From NCBI GenBank assembly GCA_030949985.1, contig JAUZRX010000021.1, forward strand, positions 1-64,000: 64,000 nt of DNA. Direction: 5' to 3'. The stretch comes from Acidobacteriota bacterium. GTDB lineage: Bacteria; Acidobacteriota; Polarisedimenticolia; J045. Positions within the stretch are counted from its first letter, which is position 1, and every line of letters starts with the position of its first letter. The notes under the pieces were generated by a model. The model ran no database searches. It worked only from the letters and a program-made list of their open reading frames with translations, and was not told where the DNA came from. This document shows, one piece after another, positions 9,104 to 17,620 of the stretch. Both the position numbers and the translations under genes were made by a program.

Positions 9104-9532
9104 TTAGCGCGAGATCCGCAGCGCGGCCTCGTTCATCTTGCCGATGATCTTGACCACGTTGACATTGGCCTCGTAGGAGCGGACGGCGGAAAGCATGTCC
9201 ACGACCTCTTCCACCGGATCCACGTTGGGATAGGCCACGTAGCCCTTGTCGTCGGCGTCGGGGTGCCCGGGCTCGTAGCGCATGATCGGCGGACGGGAGT
9301 CGGTGATCACGCCTTCGACCCGTACCCCCCGCACCGAGTCGTCGAGGACCTCCCCGAAGCTCTTCCCTTCGAGGGGAGTCGCCGCGACCACCGGCAGGCG
9401 ACGCAGGTAGGGACCACCCTCGGGGGTCCGCGTCGTGCGGGCGTTGGCCAGGTTGGACGCGATCAACTCCATCCGCGCCCGCTCCATCTCCAAAGCGCTG
9501 CGGGCAACCTTGACGGCGTCATGCAGAGACAT
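9104..9532 (-). CDS. flgC: Flagellar basal-body rod protein FlgC
   Basis: FlgC is a proximal rod subunit exported by the flagellar type III system. The true start is the ATG at 9532, overlapping the flgB stop (ATGA). The frame stays open farther upstream, but those residues are a shadow of flgB. The 142-residue product has the rod N-terminal motif (ARSALEMERARMELIASNLAN), the mid-segment GYVAYPNVDPVEEVVDML, and the C-terminal helix SYEANVNVVKIIGKMNEAAL. Length fits the family. Confidence 0.96.
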   Translation of the reverse strand: MSLHDAVKVARSALEMERARMELIASNLANARTTRTPEGGPYLRRLPVVAATPLEGKSFGEVLDDSVRGVRVEGVITDSRPPIMRYEPGHPDADDKGYVAYPNVDPVEEVVDMLSAVRSYEANVNVVKIIGKMNEAALRISR

Positions 9533-9906
9533 CAGGCACCTCTCCCTTCCATGATCGCGAAACGAAGCTGGCGCAGCTTGTTGCGCAGGACGTTGGTCGC
9601 CACCTCGTAGCGGTGGCGCGTCGCGGCCAGTTCGGCCATCTCGCGGTCGATGTTGACGTTGTTGCCGTCGGGCCGCGTGGCCAGGCCCTCGATCTCCACC
9701 GGACGCAGGCTCGTTTCCACCGAACCGCCGTCCTGGCGACGAGCCTGCTCGACGGCTTCCTGCAGCGTCGCGTTGAAGTCCACGTCGACGGTGCGGTAAC
9801 CCGGGGTGTCCACGTTGCCCACGTTGGAGGCGAGCAGTTGCTGACGCCGGGTCATCACGTCGAGAGCCCGCTCCATCTGGTCGAAAAAGGGGTCGATGGA
9901 TCTCAC
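9532..9906 (-). CDS. flgB: Flagellar basal-body rod protein FlgB
   Basis: FlgB is a proximal rod subunit and the first gene of the nine-gene basal-body operon. I chose the GTG at 9906 because GGAGGA lies 4 bases upstream (9911-9916) and it gives the usual opening RSIDPFFDQMERALDVM. A GTG at 9975 would add 23 unlikely residues. The 124-residue protein shows the rod motif RQQLLASNVGNVDTPGYR and the C-terminal helix RHRYEVATNVLRNKLRQL. A sigma-54 promoter lies 66-79 bp upstream. Confidence 0.93.
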   Translation of the reverse strand: MRSIDPFFDQMERALDVMTRRQQLLASNVGNVDTPGYRTVDVDFNATLQEAVEQARRQDGGSVETSLRPVEIEGLATRPDGNNVNIDREMAELAATRHRYEVATNVLRNKLRQLRFAIMEGRGA

Positions 9907-9971
9907 GGTTTCCTCCACTCCTTGCCCGCCGGGCCGCCACGACGGCACAACGGGGTCCGCTGTCTTGTGAA

Positions 9972-9985
9972 GCAAACCCCGTGCC
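9972..9985 (-). promoter_or_regulatory. Sigma-54 (-24/-12) promoter of the flgB operon
   Basis: Read on the minus strand the sequence is GGCACG-GGGT-TTGC, with the invariant GG and GC exactly 10 bases apart and every other consensus base of the two elements present. It lies 66 bp upstream of the flgB GTG and next to two sigma-54 activator genes, so RpoN control of the basal-body operon is strongly implied. Confidence 0.9.
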
Positions 9986-10059
9986 GCTTTGGAACCGGCG
10001 CGGGACGTGGGTTTTCGCCCGACGAGGCGCGGGATCCCGGCAGCCGCGCGAGGAAAGCG

Positions 10060-11406
10060 TCAGAGGCTTGACGATGGAGCGGCAACATCTTCCTGCCTGA
10101 AGATTTTCAGCTTGTTGCGCAGGGTGCGGACCGAGATGCCCAGCATCTCCGATGCCCGGGTCCGATTGCCTCCCGCCGCATCCAGGGTCGCCTCGATCAG
10201 CTTCCGTTCGGCCTCGGCGATGGTCATCCCCGGACAGAGGCGGTCATCCCGGCCTGCCGCGCTCCAATCGTCGAGCAGCAGGCTCTCTTCGCCGATCTCA
10301 CCGGAGTGGTCGAGGACCACCGCACGCTCGATCACGTTGCGCAGTTCCCTCACGTTTCCGGGCCAGGGATGGCGCCGCAGCCGCTCCAGCGCCTGCCGGG
10401 TGAAGTGGGGCGCCGGTCGCCCCGCACGCCGGGCCAGTTCCGCGGCCAGGTGGCGGGCCAGCAGCACCACGTCCCCGGGCCTCTCGCGCAGGGGCGGCAC
10501 CTGCAGCGGAATCACGCAGAGACGGAAGTAGAGATCCTGGCGGAACCGCCCCTCCCCCACCGCCTGCCGCAGGTCCTGGTGGGTCGAGGCGATCACCCGC
10601 AGATCCACCTCCCGGGGCTCTCCCGCCCCGAGGGGCACGATCACCTTCTCCTCGAGGGCCCGCAGCAGCTTGGCTTGCAAGGCGAGAGGAAAGTCGCCGA
10701 TCTCGTCGAGGAGAAGGGTGCCTCCGTCGGCCCGCTGAAAATGACCCTCCCGGTCGCTGTCGGCGCCGGTAAAAGCTCCCCGGCGAACGCCGAAGAGTTC
10801 GGCCTCGAGAAGGTCCGGAGGCAGGGCCGCGCAGTTGACGGCGACGAAGGGTCCGTCGGCGCGGGAACTGCGCCGGTGGATGTAGCGGGCCAGCACTTCC
10901 TTTCCCGTGCCGCTCTCGCCGGTGATCAGCACGGTGGTCTGGCTGCGGGCCGCCCGGCGAGCCTGCTCGAGCAGATCGAGGAAAGCCGGAGCCTGGCCGA
11001 TCAAGCCAGGGTCGGAGGCCCCCGAACGGCGCGCCCCGCTCCCCTCGAAACAACGTCCCACCGCTTCGAGCAGGATCTGGGGCGCAAAGGGCTTGAGCAG
11101 GTAGTCCCTGGCCCCGCAGCGGATGGCCTCCACGGCGTCCGCCACGGTGCCGTAGGCGGTGACCATCACCACTCTCAGCTCGGGCCGGAGTTGCAGGGCG
11201 CGACCGAGCAATTCCTTGCCGTTCATCCGGGGCATGCGGATGTCGCTGACCATCACCTCCCAGGGACGGGCCGCCAGGGCCTCGAGAGCCTGGGCGCCGC
11301 TGCCGCAGCGCAGGACCTCGTAGCCGGAACGCTGGAGCACCCGGGCCATGGCCAAACGCATCGCCGCATCGTCGTCCACCACCAGCACTGATCGTTTCCG
11401 GTTCAC
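10060..11406 (-). CDS. Sigma-54-dependent response regulator (FlrC/FleR/FlgR-like)
   Basis: This NtrC-family activator should open RpoN promoters of flagellar genes. The 448-residue product has a receiver domain (about 5-120; acidic pocket DDD at 11-13 and phospho-acceptor Asp55 in VSDIRMP). The AAA+ domain spans about 140-370, with Walker A GESGTGKE, the sigma-54 contact loop GAFTGA and Walker B LLLDEIG. A Fis-type helix-turn-helix ends the protein (GNRTRASEMLGISVRTLRNK). Its ATG overlaps the stop of the upstream kinase, its likely partner. The target most in view is the adjacent flgB promoter. Confidence 0.93.
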   Translation of the reverse strand: MNRKRSVLVVDDDAAMRLAMARVLQRSGYEVLRCGSGAQALEALAARPWEVMVSDIRMPRMNGKELLGRALQLRPELRVVMVTAYGTVADAVEAIRCGARDYLLKPFAPQILLEAVGRCFEGSGARRSGASDPGLIGQAPAFLDLLEQARRAARSQTTVLITGESGTGKEVLARYIHRRSSRADGPFVAVNCAALPPDLLEAELFGVRRGAFTGADSDREGHFQRADGGTLLLDEIGDFPLALQAKLLRALEEKVIVPLGAGEPREVDLRVIASTHQDLRQAVGEGRFRQDLYFRLCVIPLQVPPLRERPGDVVLLARHLAAELARRAGRPAPHFTRQALERLRRHPWPGNVRELRNVIERAVVLDHSGEIGEESLLLDDWSAAGRDDRLCPGMTIAEAERKLIEATLDAAGGNRTRASEMLGISVRTLRNKLKIFRQEDVAAPSSSL

Positions 11407-12590
11407 GCTTGAGCTTCTCCTTCTGGACCGCTCCCCTTTGCGCCGACGAGCACTCCCGGCAGGCAGAGGCGGAGCAGGGCTCCCCCCTCCGGCGCCTGGC
11501 CGATCTCCACCCGGCCGCCGTGGGAAGTCGCCACCGCGTCCACCACGGCCAGACCGAGACCGGTACCTTCTTCCCGGGTGGAGTAGAAGGCCTCGAGCAC
11601 TTCCTCGCGCATCTCCGGAGGAATGCCCGGACCGCTGTCACCCACCTCCAGCAACAGGTCGGCCCCCTCCGCACGCACCTCCAGGCGCACACGCCCCCCT
11701 TCCCCCGCCGCATCGAAGGCGTTGCCCAGCAGGTTGAGCAGGGCCTGGCGGAGGCCTTCTCCATCGACCTGCGCCGCCAGCGGCCCGGGGGGGAGGACGG
11801 CCTGCAATTCGATGCTCCGGGCCTGGGCCACGGGCCGCACGAAATCCCGGACCTCGCGGGCGAGAGCGCGAAGATCCTGGACCGTGGTGCGGGCGGGACC
11901 ACCGCGCACCGTGGACAAGAGGCGATGCACGGTGCCCGACAGCCGGCGCACGCCCAGGAGGATCTGCTCGGCCAGTTCCCGGTCGTCGGGGCGGTCGTCG
12001 AGGTCCTCGATCAGCAGCGTGGCGCACAACTCGAGGGAACCGAGGGGATTGCGGACCTCGTGAGCCACTTCCGCCGCCATGCGCCCGAGAGCCTCCAGGC
12101 GCGAGCGACGCCGAGCCTGCTCCTCGAGACGCAGCAGGCGGGTCACGTCCTGGACCAGCAGAAGTCGGCCTTCGCCCAGCCCCGCCAGGCGCAGAACGCT
12201 TTCACGCAGGTCCCACGCCGGACCTCGCTCCCCTTGCGGTCTGACCAGGCTGGGAAAGTCGGAGACCGAGGCGAGGGCCGGATGGAGCCGGAAACCCTCC
12301 GCGGAGTCCTCCACGGCTTCCGCCCGCCGCGCCGCGGCGTTGGCCGCGATGATCCGACCGTCGGGACCCAGGAGAATCACCCCCGCCTCGATGCTCTCCA
12401 GCACGGAGTCGAGCAGCCCCGCCAGGCGCTGCTTTTCCTCCAGGGCCACCTCCAGCCGACCACGCACCTCCTCGAGGCGGCGCCCGAGCCGGGTGTACTG
12501 CTGCTCCAGGTGGCTCGAGGCCTGCTCCATGCGGGCCAGCACCGCCGGCAAATCGCGCTGGACGGCCAGGGTCGGCTCGGTCGTGCTCAC
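11403..12590 (-). CDS. Soluble PAS histidine kinase (FlrB/FleS-like)
   Basis: This 395-residue kinase has no membrane segment. It has an N-terminal coiled coil (about 20-60), a PAS-like domain (about 60-150; ESIEAGVILLGPDGRIIAAN), a HisKA helix with His177 in AEVAHEVRNPLGSLEL, and an ATPase domain with NLLGNAFDAA (N box), VGDSGPGIP (G1) and GTGLGLAVV (G2). It overlaps both neighbours by 4 bp. A cytosolic kinase paired with an NtrC-type regulator in a flagellar island matches FlrBC, FleSR and FlgSR systems, which sense assembly state. Confidence 0.92.
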   Translation of the reverse strand: MSTTEPTLAVQRDLPAVLARMEQASSHLEQQYTRLGRRLEEVRGRLEVALEEKQRLAGLLDSVLESIEAGVILLGPDGRIIAANAAARRAEAVEDSAEGFRLHPALASVSDFPSLVRPQGERGPAWDLRESVLRLAGLGEGRLLLVQDVTRLLRLEEQARRRSRLEALGRMAAEVAHEVRNPLGSLELCATLLIEDLDDRPDDRELAEQILLGVRRLSGTVHRLLSTVRGGPARTTVQDLRALAREVRDFVRPVAQARSIELQAVLPPGPLAAQVDGEGLRQALLNLLGNAFDAAGEGGRVRLEVRAEGADLLLEVGDSGPGIPPEMREEVLEAFYSTREEGTGLGLAVVDAVATSHGGRVEIGQAPEGGALLRLCLPGVLVGAKGSGPEGEAQA

Positions 12591-14422
12591 GAGCTGGGCT
12601 CTCCCTCGGCGCGCAGCGGTTGCCCGCTGATCCGCGCCAGCAGTTGTTCGGCGGCGAAAAGGGCCGGCATCGGGGGCTTTTCCCTCTCGAGCAGTTTCTC
12701 GATCCTTTTGCGCGCCGCTTCCCGGCGCCCCTCACGCATCTCGCAGGCCGCCAGGCGGACCTGGAGCCAGTGCCGGGCAGAGGGCAGTTTCAGGCCCCGG
12801 GCGGCGGCACGGAAATCGACGCAAGCCTCTTTCCAGCGCCCCGCCAGCGCCCGGGCATCTCCCCGCATCAACGCGGCCTCGCCCCGTATCGGAGAGAGGG
12901 GCTCGAGCACGCGCGCCGCCTGCGCCTGCCGGCCCTGGGCCCATGCGGCACGGGCGGCCAGGGTCCGACGGTAGACCCTCTCGGAACCGTCGAGGGCCTG
13001 GCCCTGGAGGATCTCCCCGATCACCTCCCAGGCCTGCTCCCGCTCGAGGGCCCGCAGGCGCAGCGGATCGTCCAGGGGAATCCCCTTCACCTCCTCTCGC
13101 GGCAGGTTGCGGGCTACCCCCCGGCGGGCCACCTGGCCGTGCTTGCCGAAGGACCGGACCCTCAGCTTGTAGATCTTTCCCGCTTCCTCGTAATCGCCCA
13201 CCGCTTCCCGGAGAGCGGCGGCGGCGAAGGTGGCCTCGGCGGAGAGCGCGGCGGTGCGATCGACCTTCCGGGCCAGCTCGAGGAAGAAAGCGGCCTCGGT
13301 GGGCTCGCCATCCAGCTCGGGCCCGAGCTTGCGCACCAGGCGATCGAAGTGGTTTCGCGCCATCTCCCTGATGAAGGGATCACCATTGCGCACCAGGCCG
13401 ACGGCCATCAGCACCGCGGCCCGGACGCCCCGCTCCTGCTCTTCCATGTCCAGCAGCAGGCGCAGGGCCCTGGCAGCGGGCTCGGGGTCCAGGGCGCTGC
13501 TGATCACCGTTTCGAATTCCCCGCGCGCCTGATGCTTGCGCCCGAGAGAAGCGAGCACCTCCCCACGGGTCAGGCGTACCTGCACGGCCTCCAGCGGATC
13601 CTGTGTCTGCTCGAGCGCTTCCCCGATGAATTGCAGCGCCAACTCGCCGCGCCCCAAGTCCCGGAACGCGCGGGCCGCTTCGGAGAGGGCCCGGGAGCGC
13701 CTGGGATCCCTGGGAAAGAGATTGGCGAAATGCAGCATCACCTGGGCCGTACGCTTCGGCTCGCCGAGACGGGACACGGCCTCGGCGTAGAGCCACATGA
13801 TCTCGGGGTCCAGCCGCACTCGATCCGGAGCGCGCTTTTCGAGGCGCTCGAGGCAGGCGCGTACCCGGGCGGTATCCCCCATCAAGGCGTAGGTCCGGGC
13901 CAGCCGGCCCAGAACCGCGATCGGATCGGCCAGCCCTTCGGCAAGCAGCGCCTCATCGGCCTTGGCCGCATCGGCGTTGCGTCCCATCGCCAGGTAGAGG
14001 GCCGGAAGCGCACGGCGGGCGCGCACTCCGAGAGGATGGCGGGGAGCGACCTGAACCAGGTGCTCGAGGTCGTCGATCGCACCACCCGGGTCCTCGGCGC
14101 GCCGCGCCGCGTCAGCCCGACGCCAGAGCAGGACCGGATCGTCAGGCACGGTCTCGAGCAAGTGGTTGACCAGCCACAGGGCTTCGGGTTCCCGGCCCAG
14201 CCCCCGACGGTCCAGGGCCGCGAGCAACCGCCGAGCCACCATCTCCCAGGCCTCACGGGTCTCGGCCTCGTCGAGCTGCCGGCGCAGGTCCAGGATCTGG
14301 CCATCGGTGGGCCGACCGGCCTGGATTTCGGGGTCGGTGGCATCCGGCGCCGAGGGGCCGGCGACCACCACCAGGGGAAGCGCCAGCAGGCCCAGGAGTG
14401 CTGCTCTCGTCGCTGTTCTCAT
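12587..14422 (-). CDS. Exported TPR-repeat protein, first gene of the kinase/regulator operon
   Basis: The ATG at 14422 gives a 611-residue protein with a signal peptide (MRTATRAALLGLLALPLVVVA). An in-frame start farther upstream would bury that signal. The rest is helical repeat, with TPR-like units visible as ALWLVNHLLETVPDDPVLLW, DDLEHLVQVAPRHPLGVRAR and LGELALQFIGEAL-type stretches. Its stop overlaps the histidine kinase start, so the three genes are coupled. No known flagellar protein matches. A periplasmic helical repeat made together with the kinase could report on assembly, but that is inference. Confidence 0.75.
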   Translation of the reverse strand: MRTATRAALLGLLALPLVVVAGPSAPDATDPEIQAGRPTDGQILDLRRQLDEAETREAWEMVARRLLAALDRRGLGREPEALWLVNHLLETVPDDPVLLWRRADAARRAEDPGGAIDDLEHLVQVAPRHPLGVRARRALPALYLAMGRNADAAKADEALLAEGLADPIAVLGRLARTYALMGDTARVRACLERLEKRAPDRVRLDPEIMWLYAEAVSRLGEPKRTAQVMLHFANLFPRDPRRSRALSEAARAFRDLGRGELALQFIGEALEQTQDPLEAVQVRLTRGEVLASLGRKHQARGEFETVISSALDPEPAARALRLLLDMEEQERGVRAAVLMAVGLVRNGDPFIREMARNHFDRLVRKLGPELDGEPTEAAFFLELARKVDRTAALSAEATFAAAALREAVGDYEEAGKIYKLRVRSFGKHGQVARRGVARNLPREEVKGIPLDDPLRLRALEREQAWEVIGEILQGQALDGSERVYRRTLAARAAWAQGRQAQAARVLEPLSPIRGEAALMRGDARALAGRWKEACVDFRAAARGLKLPSARHWLQVRLAACEMREGRREAARKRIEKLLEREKPPMPALFAAEQLLARISGQPLRAEGEPSS

Positions 14423-14490
14423 CTTCGTCCTTGCGACCCGGTCCCCGGGTGTTTTTTTTTCCCATGGGCCGTCGTCTTTCCGTCCTTCAA

Positions 14491-14504
14491 GCAAAGGACG
14501 TGCC
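14491..14504 (-). promoter_or_regulatory. Sigma-54 (-24/-12) promoter of the TPR-kinase-regulator operon
   Basis: Minus-strand sequence GGCACG-TCCT-TTGC matches the -24/-12 consensus with exact GG-N10-GC spacing. It is nearly the same as the flgB promoter (both read CGGCACG-N4-TTGCTT). It lies 69 bp upstream of the ATG at 14422. Confidence 0.88.
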
Positions 14505-14647
14505 GTTCTGGCCCACATGGAGCCAGCAGGCCTGCAACCGGCTGCTAACTAAGCGCTTGCGATTCCCGCCGGCGCTGGGAAGACCGACTTGTCGGCGCAC
14601 CACGCTGACAACAGGCGGCTGAAGCGGAAGGAGAGAAGGTCGAACTC

Positions 14648-14675
14648 TTGACACCCCGGCCCGTCGAACTATGTA
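14648..14675 (+). promoter_or_regulatory. Sigma-70-type promoter of the FleQ-like regulator
   Basis: TTGACA at 14648-14653 is followed 16 bases later by TATGTA at 14670-14675. The spacer begins CCCCGG, as in two other promoters of this window. The start codon lies 77 bp downstream. Confidence 0.7.
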
Positions 14676-14751
14676 TAGAGCTTGAACAGGGGAGTGATGG
14701 CGCCGTCATGAGCATCGGGCTGAAGATCCGCCGGAAGGGATAGGGACAACA

Positions 14752-16182
14752 GTGGGGACTCCTGTGACCAAATCAACCGAGGTACCGACCAGCTCAGAAC
14801 GTCTCGATATCATCGTTGCCGAGGACGACCGGTCGCTGCTTCCCATGATCGTCGATTACCTCTCCAAGCTTGGTCACCGGGTCCGCAGCGCCTCGTGCGG
14901 GGAACGGGCCCTGGAAATGCTCTCCCAGCAGCCGGCGGACGCCCTGGTCACCGACCTCAAACTGCCCGAAATGACCGGGCAGGACCTCTTGCGCCAGGCC
15001 CGCGAGCACTTTCCGGGCCTGGTGGTGATCGTGATGACCGGCTTCGCCACGATCCACTCGGCGGTGGAGGCCATGCGCTACGGGGCCTCGGACTACTTGC
15101 CCAAGCCCTTTGCCATGGCCCAGCTCAAACTGGCCCTCGAACGGGCCGTGGCCCACCGCAAGCTCCAGGAGGAAAACTCCCGCCTGCGGACCCGGATCCA
15201 CCAGCTCACCAGCTTCGACCGGATCATCGGCAAGTCTCCCGCCATGCAGCGCGTGTTCCGCCTGCTCGAAAAGGTCTGCCAGGTGGACTCCACCGTGCTG
15301 ATCTCCGGAGAGAGTGGCGTGGGCAAGGAACTGATCGTCCAGGCGCTGCACTACCGGCACCCGCTGCGCAAGAACGGCAAGCTGATCCCCGTGCACTGCG
15401 GGGCGATTCCCGACAACCTGATCGAGTCCGAACTTTTCGGCCACGTCAAGGGGGCGTTCACCGGCGCGGAACGAGACAAGCCGGGTCGCTTCGAGATGGC
15501 CGACGGCGGCACCCTCTTCCTCGACGAAATCGGCACGATGAAGCCGGATCTTCAGGTCAAGCTGCTACGCGTGCTGCAGACCCGCCAGGTGCAACGGGTT
15601 GGCGGCACCAAGTCGATTCCCGTGGACGTCAGGGTCGTAGCGGCTTCCAACGAAGACCTCAAGGCCAAGGTCGAGCGGGGTGAGTTCCGGGAAGACCTCT
15701 ATTTCCGGCTTTGCGTGATCCCGATCTATGTCCCCCCCCTGCGGGAACGGCGCAGTGACATCCCCTTGCTGGCGGCCCACTTCACCGCCAAGTACGCCAG
15801 CCGCAATCAGCTGCCGGCCAAGGAAATCACCCAGGAAGCCATGCGCGCCCTGACACGCCACGACTGGCCGGGTAACGTGCGGGAACTGGAGAACGCCATC
15901 GAGTTCGCCACGGTGATGTCGGCGGGCAGGACGGTCATCGAAGTCTCCGACCTGCCGATCGAGATCTCCGAAGCTCCGCAGGCGACGGCCATCCCCTTCC
16001 AGGTCACCGAGGAGGGCCTCGATTTCCGCAGCGTCGTCTCGGAGGTGGAGAAGAACCTGATTCTCCAGAGCCTCGAACTGACCGGCGGCAACAAGGCCCG
16101 CGCCGCGCAACTGCTGGCGCTCAAGCGCACCACCTTCGTCGAGAAGCTCAAGCGCATCGCCCAGGACGAAGTGCTGATGTAG
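14752..16182 (+). CDS. FleQ/FlrA-like sigma-54 flagellar master regulator
   Basis: The 476-residue product has a receiver domain (about 18-135) with the acidic pair EDD and Asp68 in VTDLKLPE. The AAA+ domain (about 155-390) has Walker [22 protein letters not shown] and the FleQ-like [18 protein letters not shown]. The Fis-type DNA-binding end [21 protein letters not shown] closely resembles FleQ/FlrA. Unlike FleQ, whose receiver is degenerate, the phosphorylation site here looks intact. The start is GTG at 14752 with GGGACA upstream. It faces away from the kinase operon and probably drives that operon's sigma-54 promoter. Confidence 0.88.
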   Translation: MGTPVTKSTEVPTSSERLDIIVAEDDRSLLPMIVDYLSKLGHRVRSASCGERALEMLSQQPADALVTDLKLPEMTGQDLLRQAREHFPGLVVIVMTGFATIHSAVEAMRYGASDYLPKPFAMAQLKLALERAVAHRKLQEENSRLRTRIHQLTSFDRIIGKSPAMQRVFRLLEKVCQVDSTVLISGESGVGKELIVQALHYRHPLRKNGKLIPVHCGAIPDNLIESELFGHVKGAFTGAERDKPGRFEMADGGTLFLDEIGTMKPDLQVKLLRVLQTRQVQRVGGTKSIPVDVRVVAASNEDLKAKVERGEFREDLYFRLCVIPIYVPPLRERRSDIPLLAAHFTAKYASRNQLPAKEITQEAMRALTRHDWPGNVRELENAIEFATVMSAGRTVIEVSDLPIEISEAPQATAIPFQVTEEGLDFRSVVSEVEKNLILQSLELTGGNKARAAQLLALKRTTFVEKLKRIAQDEVLM

Positions 16183-16288
16183 CTGCCGGAGGGATCTGGC
16201 GCACCGCTTTTTTGATTCGGTTTCTTCCGCATGATTTCAGCGGGGCTCTTTTGCCGCCCGACGCTCTTCCATCCCGGGAAAAGCGGGG

Positions 16289-16294
16289 TATTCT
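16289..16294 (+). promoter_or_regulatory. Candidate -10 element for the 155-residue gene
   Basis: TATTCT lies 74 bp upstream of the next start codon in otherwise G+C-rich DNA. No convincing -35 box is present at the right distance. Confidence 0.35.
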
Positions 16295-16367
16295 TCGCGC
16301 TGTAGCGTGGGGCTGGGAGAGCGGATTCGGGTCTTGGCCCGCGTCCAGGTGCGGAGGAACAAGCTTC

Positions 16368-16835
16368 ATGTCTGGAACAACGATCGAGATCAAGGATCGC
16401 GATGACGAGGGACTTCCGGCGGTCGAGCTAGGCGACATCCTGCCACTGGTGGAGGAAAAGGGACGCACCCTGAAATGGGCGATCCTCAACCTCTATGCCG
16501 TCGGCAATCCTCACCGGCTGGGACGCACCATGCGTGAATTGGGCGACGAGGTCAGTCGCTCACCCCATGGGGTCCTGCTCAACTGGGACGAACTCGAGGA
16601 ATTCTCACGCTCGGTGTTCCAGATCATGGACGCCGTGATCGTGGGCTGCCGGGACGCCGAACGCCTGCCGCGGAAAGACGAAGTGGAGCAGCGGGACGGC
16701 GATTGCGAAATCGTCATTCGGGCCATCGACGCCTCCCGCTGGCGCCTGAGCGCCATGGACGACAGCATGATGTCGCGTTTCCGACACGTCTTCCGGGACT
16801 GGAGCATGGTCGGCGAACAGCAGGGCGAATCCTGA
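16368..16835 (+). CDS. Conserved-looking hypothetical protein in the flagellar island
   Basis: I do not recognise this 155-residue soluble, acidic protein. The ATG at 16368 has GGAGG at 16353-16357, so it is preferred over the longer open frame from 16212. Predicted structure is mostly helix, with TLKWAILNLYAVGNPHRLGR near residue 30 and LNWDELEEFSRSVFQIMDAV near residue 70. There is no signal peptide, membrane segment or cysteine cluster. It follows the FleQ-like gene on the same strand and converges with the filament chaperone genes, so a regulatory or flagellar role is possible but unproven. Confidence 0.7.
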   Translation: MSGTTIEIKDRDDEGLPAVELGDILPLVEEKGRTLKWAILNLYAVGNPHRLGRTMRELGDEVSRSPHGVLLNWDELEEFSRSVFQIMDAVIVGCRDAERLPRKDEVEQRDGDCEIVIRAIDASRWRLSAMDDSMMSRFRHVFRDWSMVGEQQGES

Positions 16836-16854
16836 GGCCGACCGAAGGGGACTT

Positions 16855-17175
16855 TCAGCCGGAGCGGCCGGCCCGGGCGTAGCCGGAGATCGCCAGCCGC
16901 CGGCGCTGCCCCTGGCCGAGGCGGATGGCCAGCTCGTCGCGCAAGGCGCACAGGAGGCTCAAGGTCCGGTCGCCCTCCTCACGCACTTTTTCGAGTACTT
17001 GCTGGATCTCCGGGGGCGGCACCCGGTCCGCGGGCACTTGCCGCATCAACTCCCGACGCTGCTCGAGAGCCGCCGGCACCTCCTCGAGGCGCCCCTCGGC
17101 GATCAAGCGCTGCTCGTCGGCCACCATCTCCAGCAGCCTCCGGGCGATCGCCTCCAGGTCCTCGACCCGGCTCAC
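16855..17175 (-). CDS. FliT-like flagellar chaperone (small helical protein after FliS)
   Basis: This 106-residue protein is almost all helix with charged heptads (EDLEAIARRLLEMVADEQRL, then EEVPAALEQRRELMRQ). Its ATG overlaps the fliS stop, the usual place for FliT, the FliD export chaperone. Sequence alone cannot separate FliT from FlgN-type chaperones, so the call rests on size, helix content and position. The 3' end converges with the 155-residue gene 19 bp away. Confidence 0.6.
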   Translation of the reverse strand: MSRVEDLEAIARRLLEMVADEQRLIAEGRLEEVPAALEQRRELMRQVPADRVPPPEIQQVLEKVREEGDRTLSLLCALRDELAIRLGQGQRRRLAISGYARAGRSG

Positions 17176-17585
17176 GGCGTGACCGCCATCGCCTCGGCCA
17201 TCTGCTTCTCCCGGGCCTCGGCCCAGGCATCCCGCAGGGGCGTCAGCAATTCGGCGACTTCCCGCAGTCCGGCGGGATCCTTATCGAGATGGGCCTGCAT
17301 GATCTGCCTCCTGCAATAGGAGTAGATCCGGTCCAGGTTGACGGCAACCTCTCCGCCGGCGTCGATGTTCAGCACGGCCTGGAGTTCTCCGACGATGTCG
17401 GTGGCCCGCCGAATCGGCTCGGCGGCGCGGGCAGGGTCACCGCCGGCAAGGGCGTCGGCCCCGCGGTGGAGGAAGCCGATCATACCGTCGTAGAGACGAA
17501 CCACGAGACCCATCGGATCGTCCGCTTCGATCTGGGTCGCCTGGTAGGCCTGCCGGGCCTTCTGGGTGAGCATGAACTGGTTCAT
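17172..17585 (-). CDS. fliS: Flagellin chaperone FliS
   Basis: FliS binds the C-terminus of flagellin and prevents early polymerisation in the cytoplasm. The 137-residue product carries the family features YQATQIEADDPMGLVVRLYD (about 14-33), GELQAVLNIDAGGEVAVNLD and IYSYCRRQIMQAHLDKD. It lies between fliD and the fliT-like gene in the usual fliD-fliS-fliT order, and its stop overlaps the next start. Confidence 0.95.
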   Translation of the reverse strand: MNQFMLTQKARQAYQATQIEADDPMGLVVRLYDGMIGFLHRGADALAGGDPARAAEPIRRATDIVGELQAVLNIDAGGEVAVNLDRIYSYCRRQIMQAHLDKDPAGLREVAELLTPLRDAWAEAREKQMAEAMAVTP

Positions 17586-17620
17586 CCAAAGATTCCCACT
17601 CGTCGGTGGCCGATGACGGC

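Larger units (their letters stand above)
14423..14751. other. Divergent regulatory region between the two flagellar regulator units
   Basis: This 329-bp gap holds no gene. It contains a sigma-54 promoter facing left, a sigma-70-type promoter facing right, and a nine-T tract at 14452-14460 close to the leftward start. Binding sites for the FleQ-like activator encoded on the right would be expected here, but I cannot define them by eye. Confidence 0.7.

Noticed and set aside
16183-16215. Imperfect hairpin with a T-run after the FleQ-like gene
   Set aside because: The stem has a mismatch and the six T residues are 8 bases away from it; too weak to list as a terminator.
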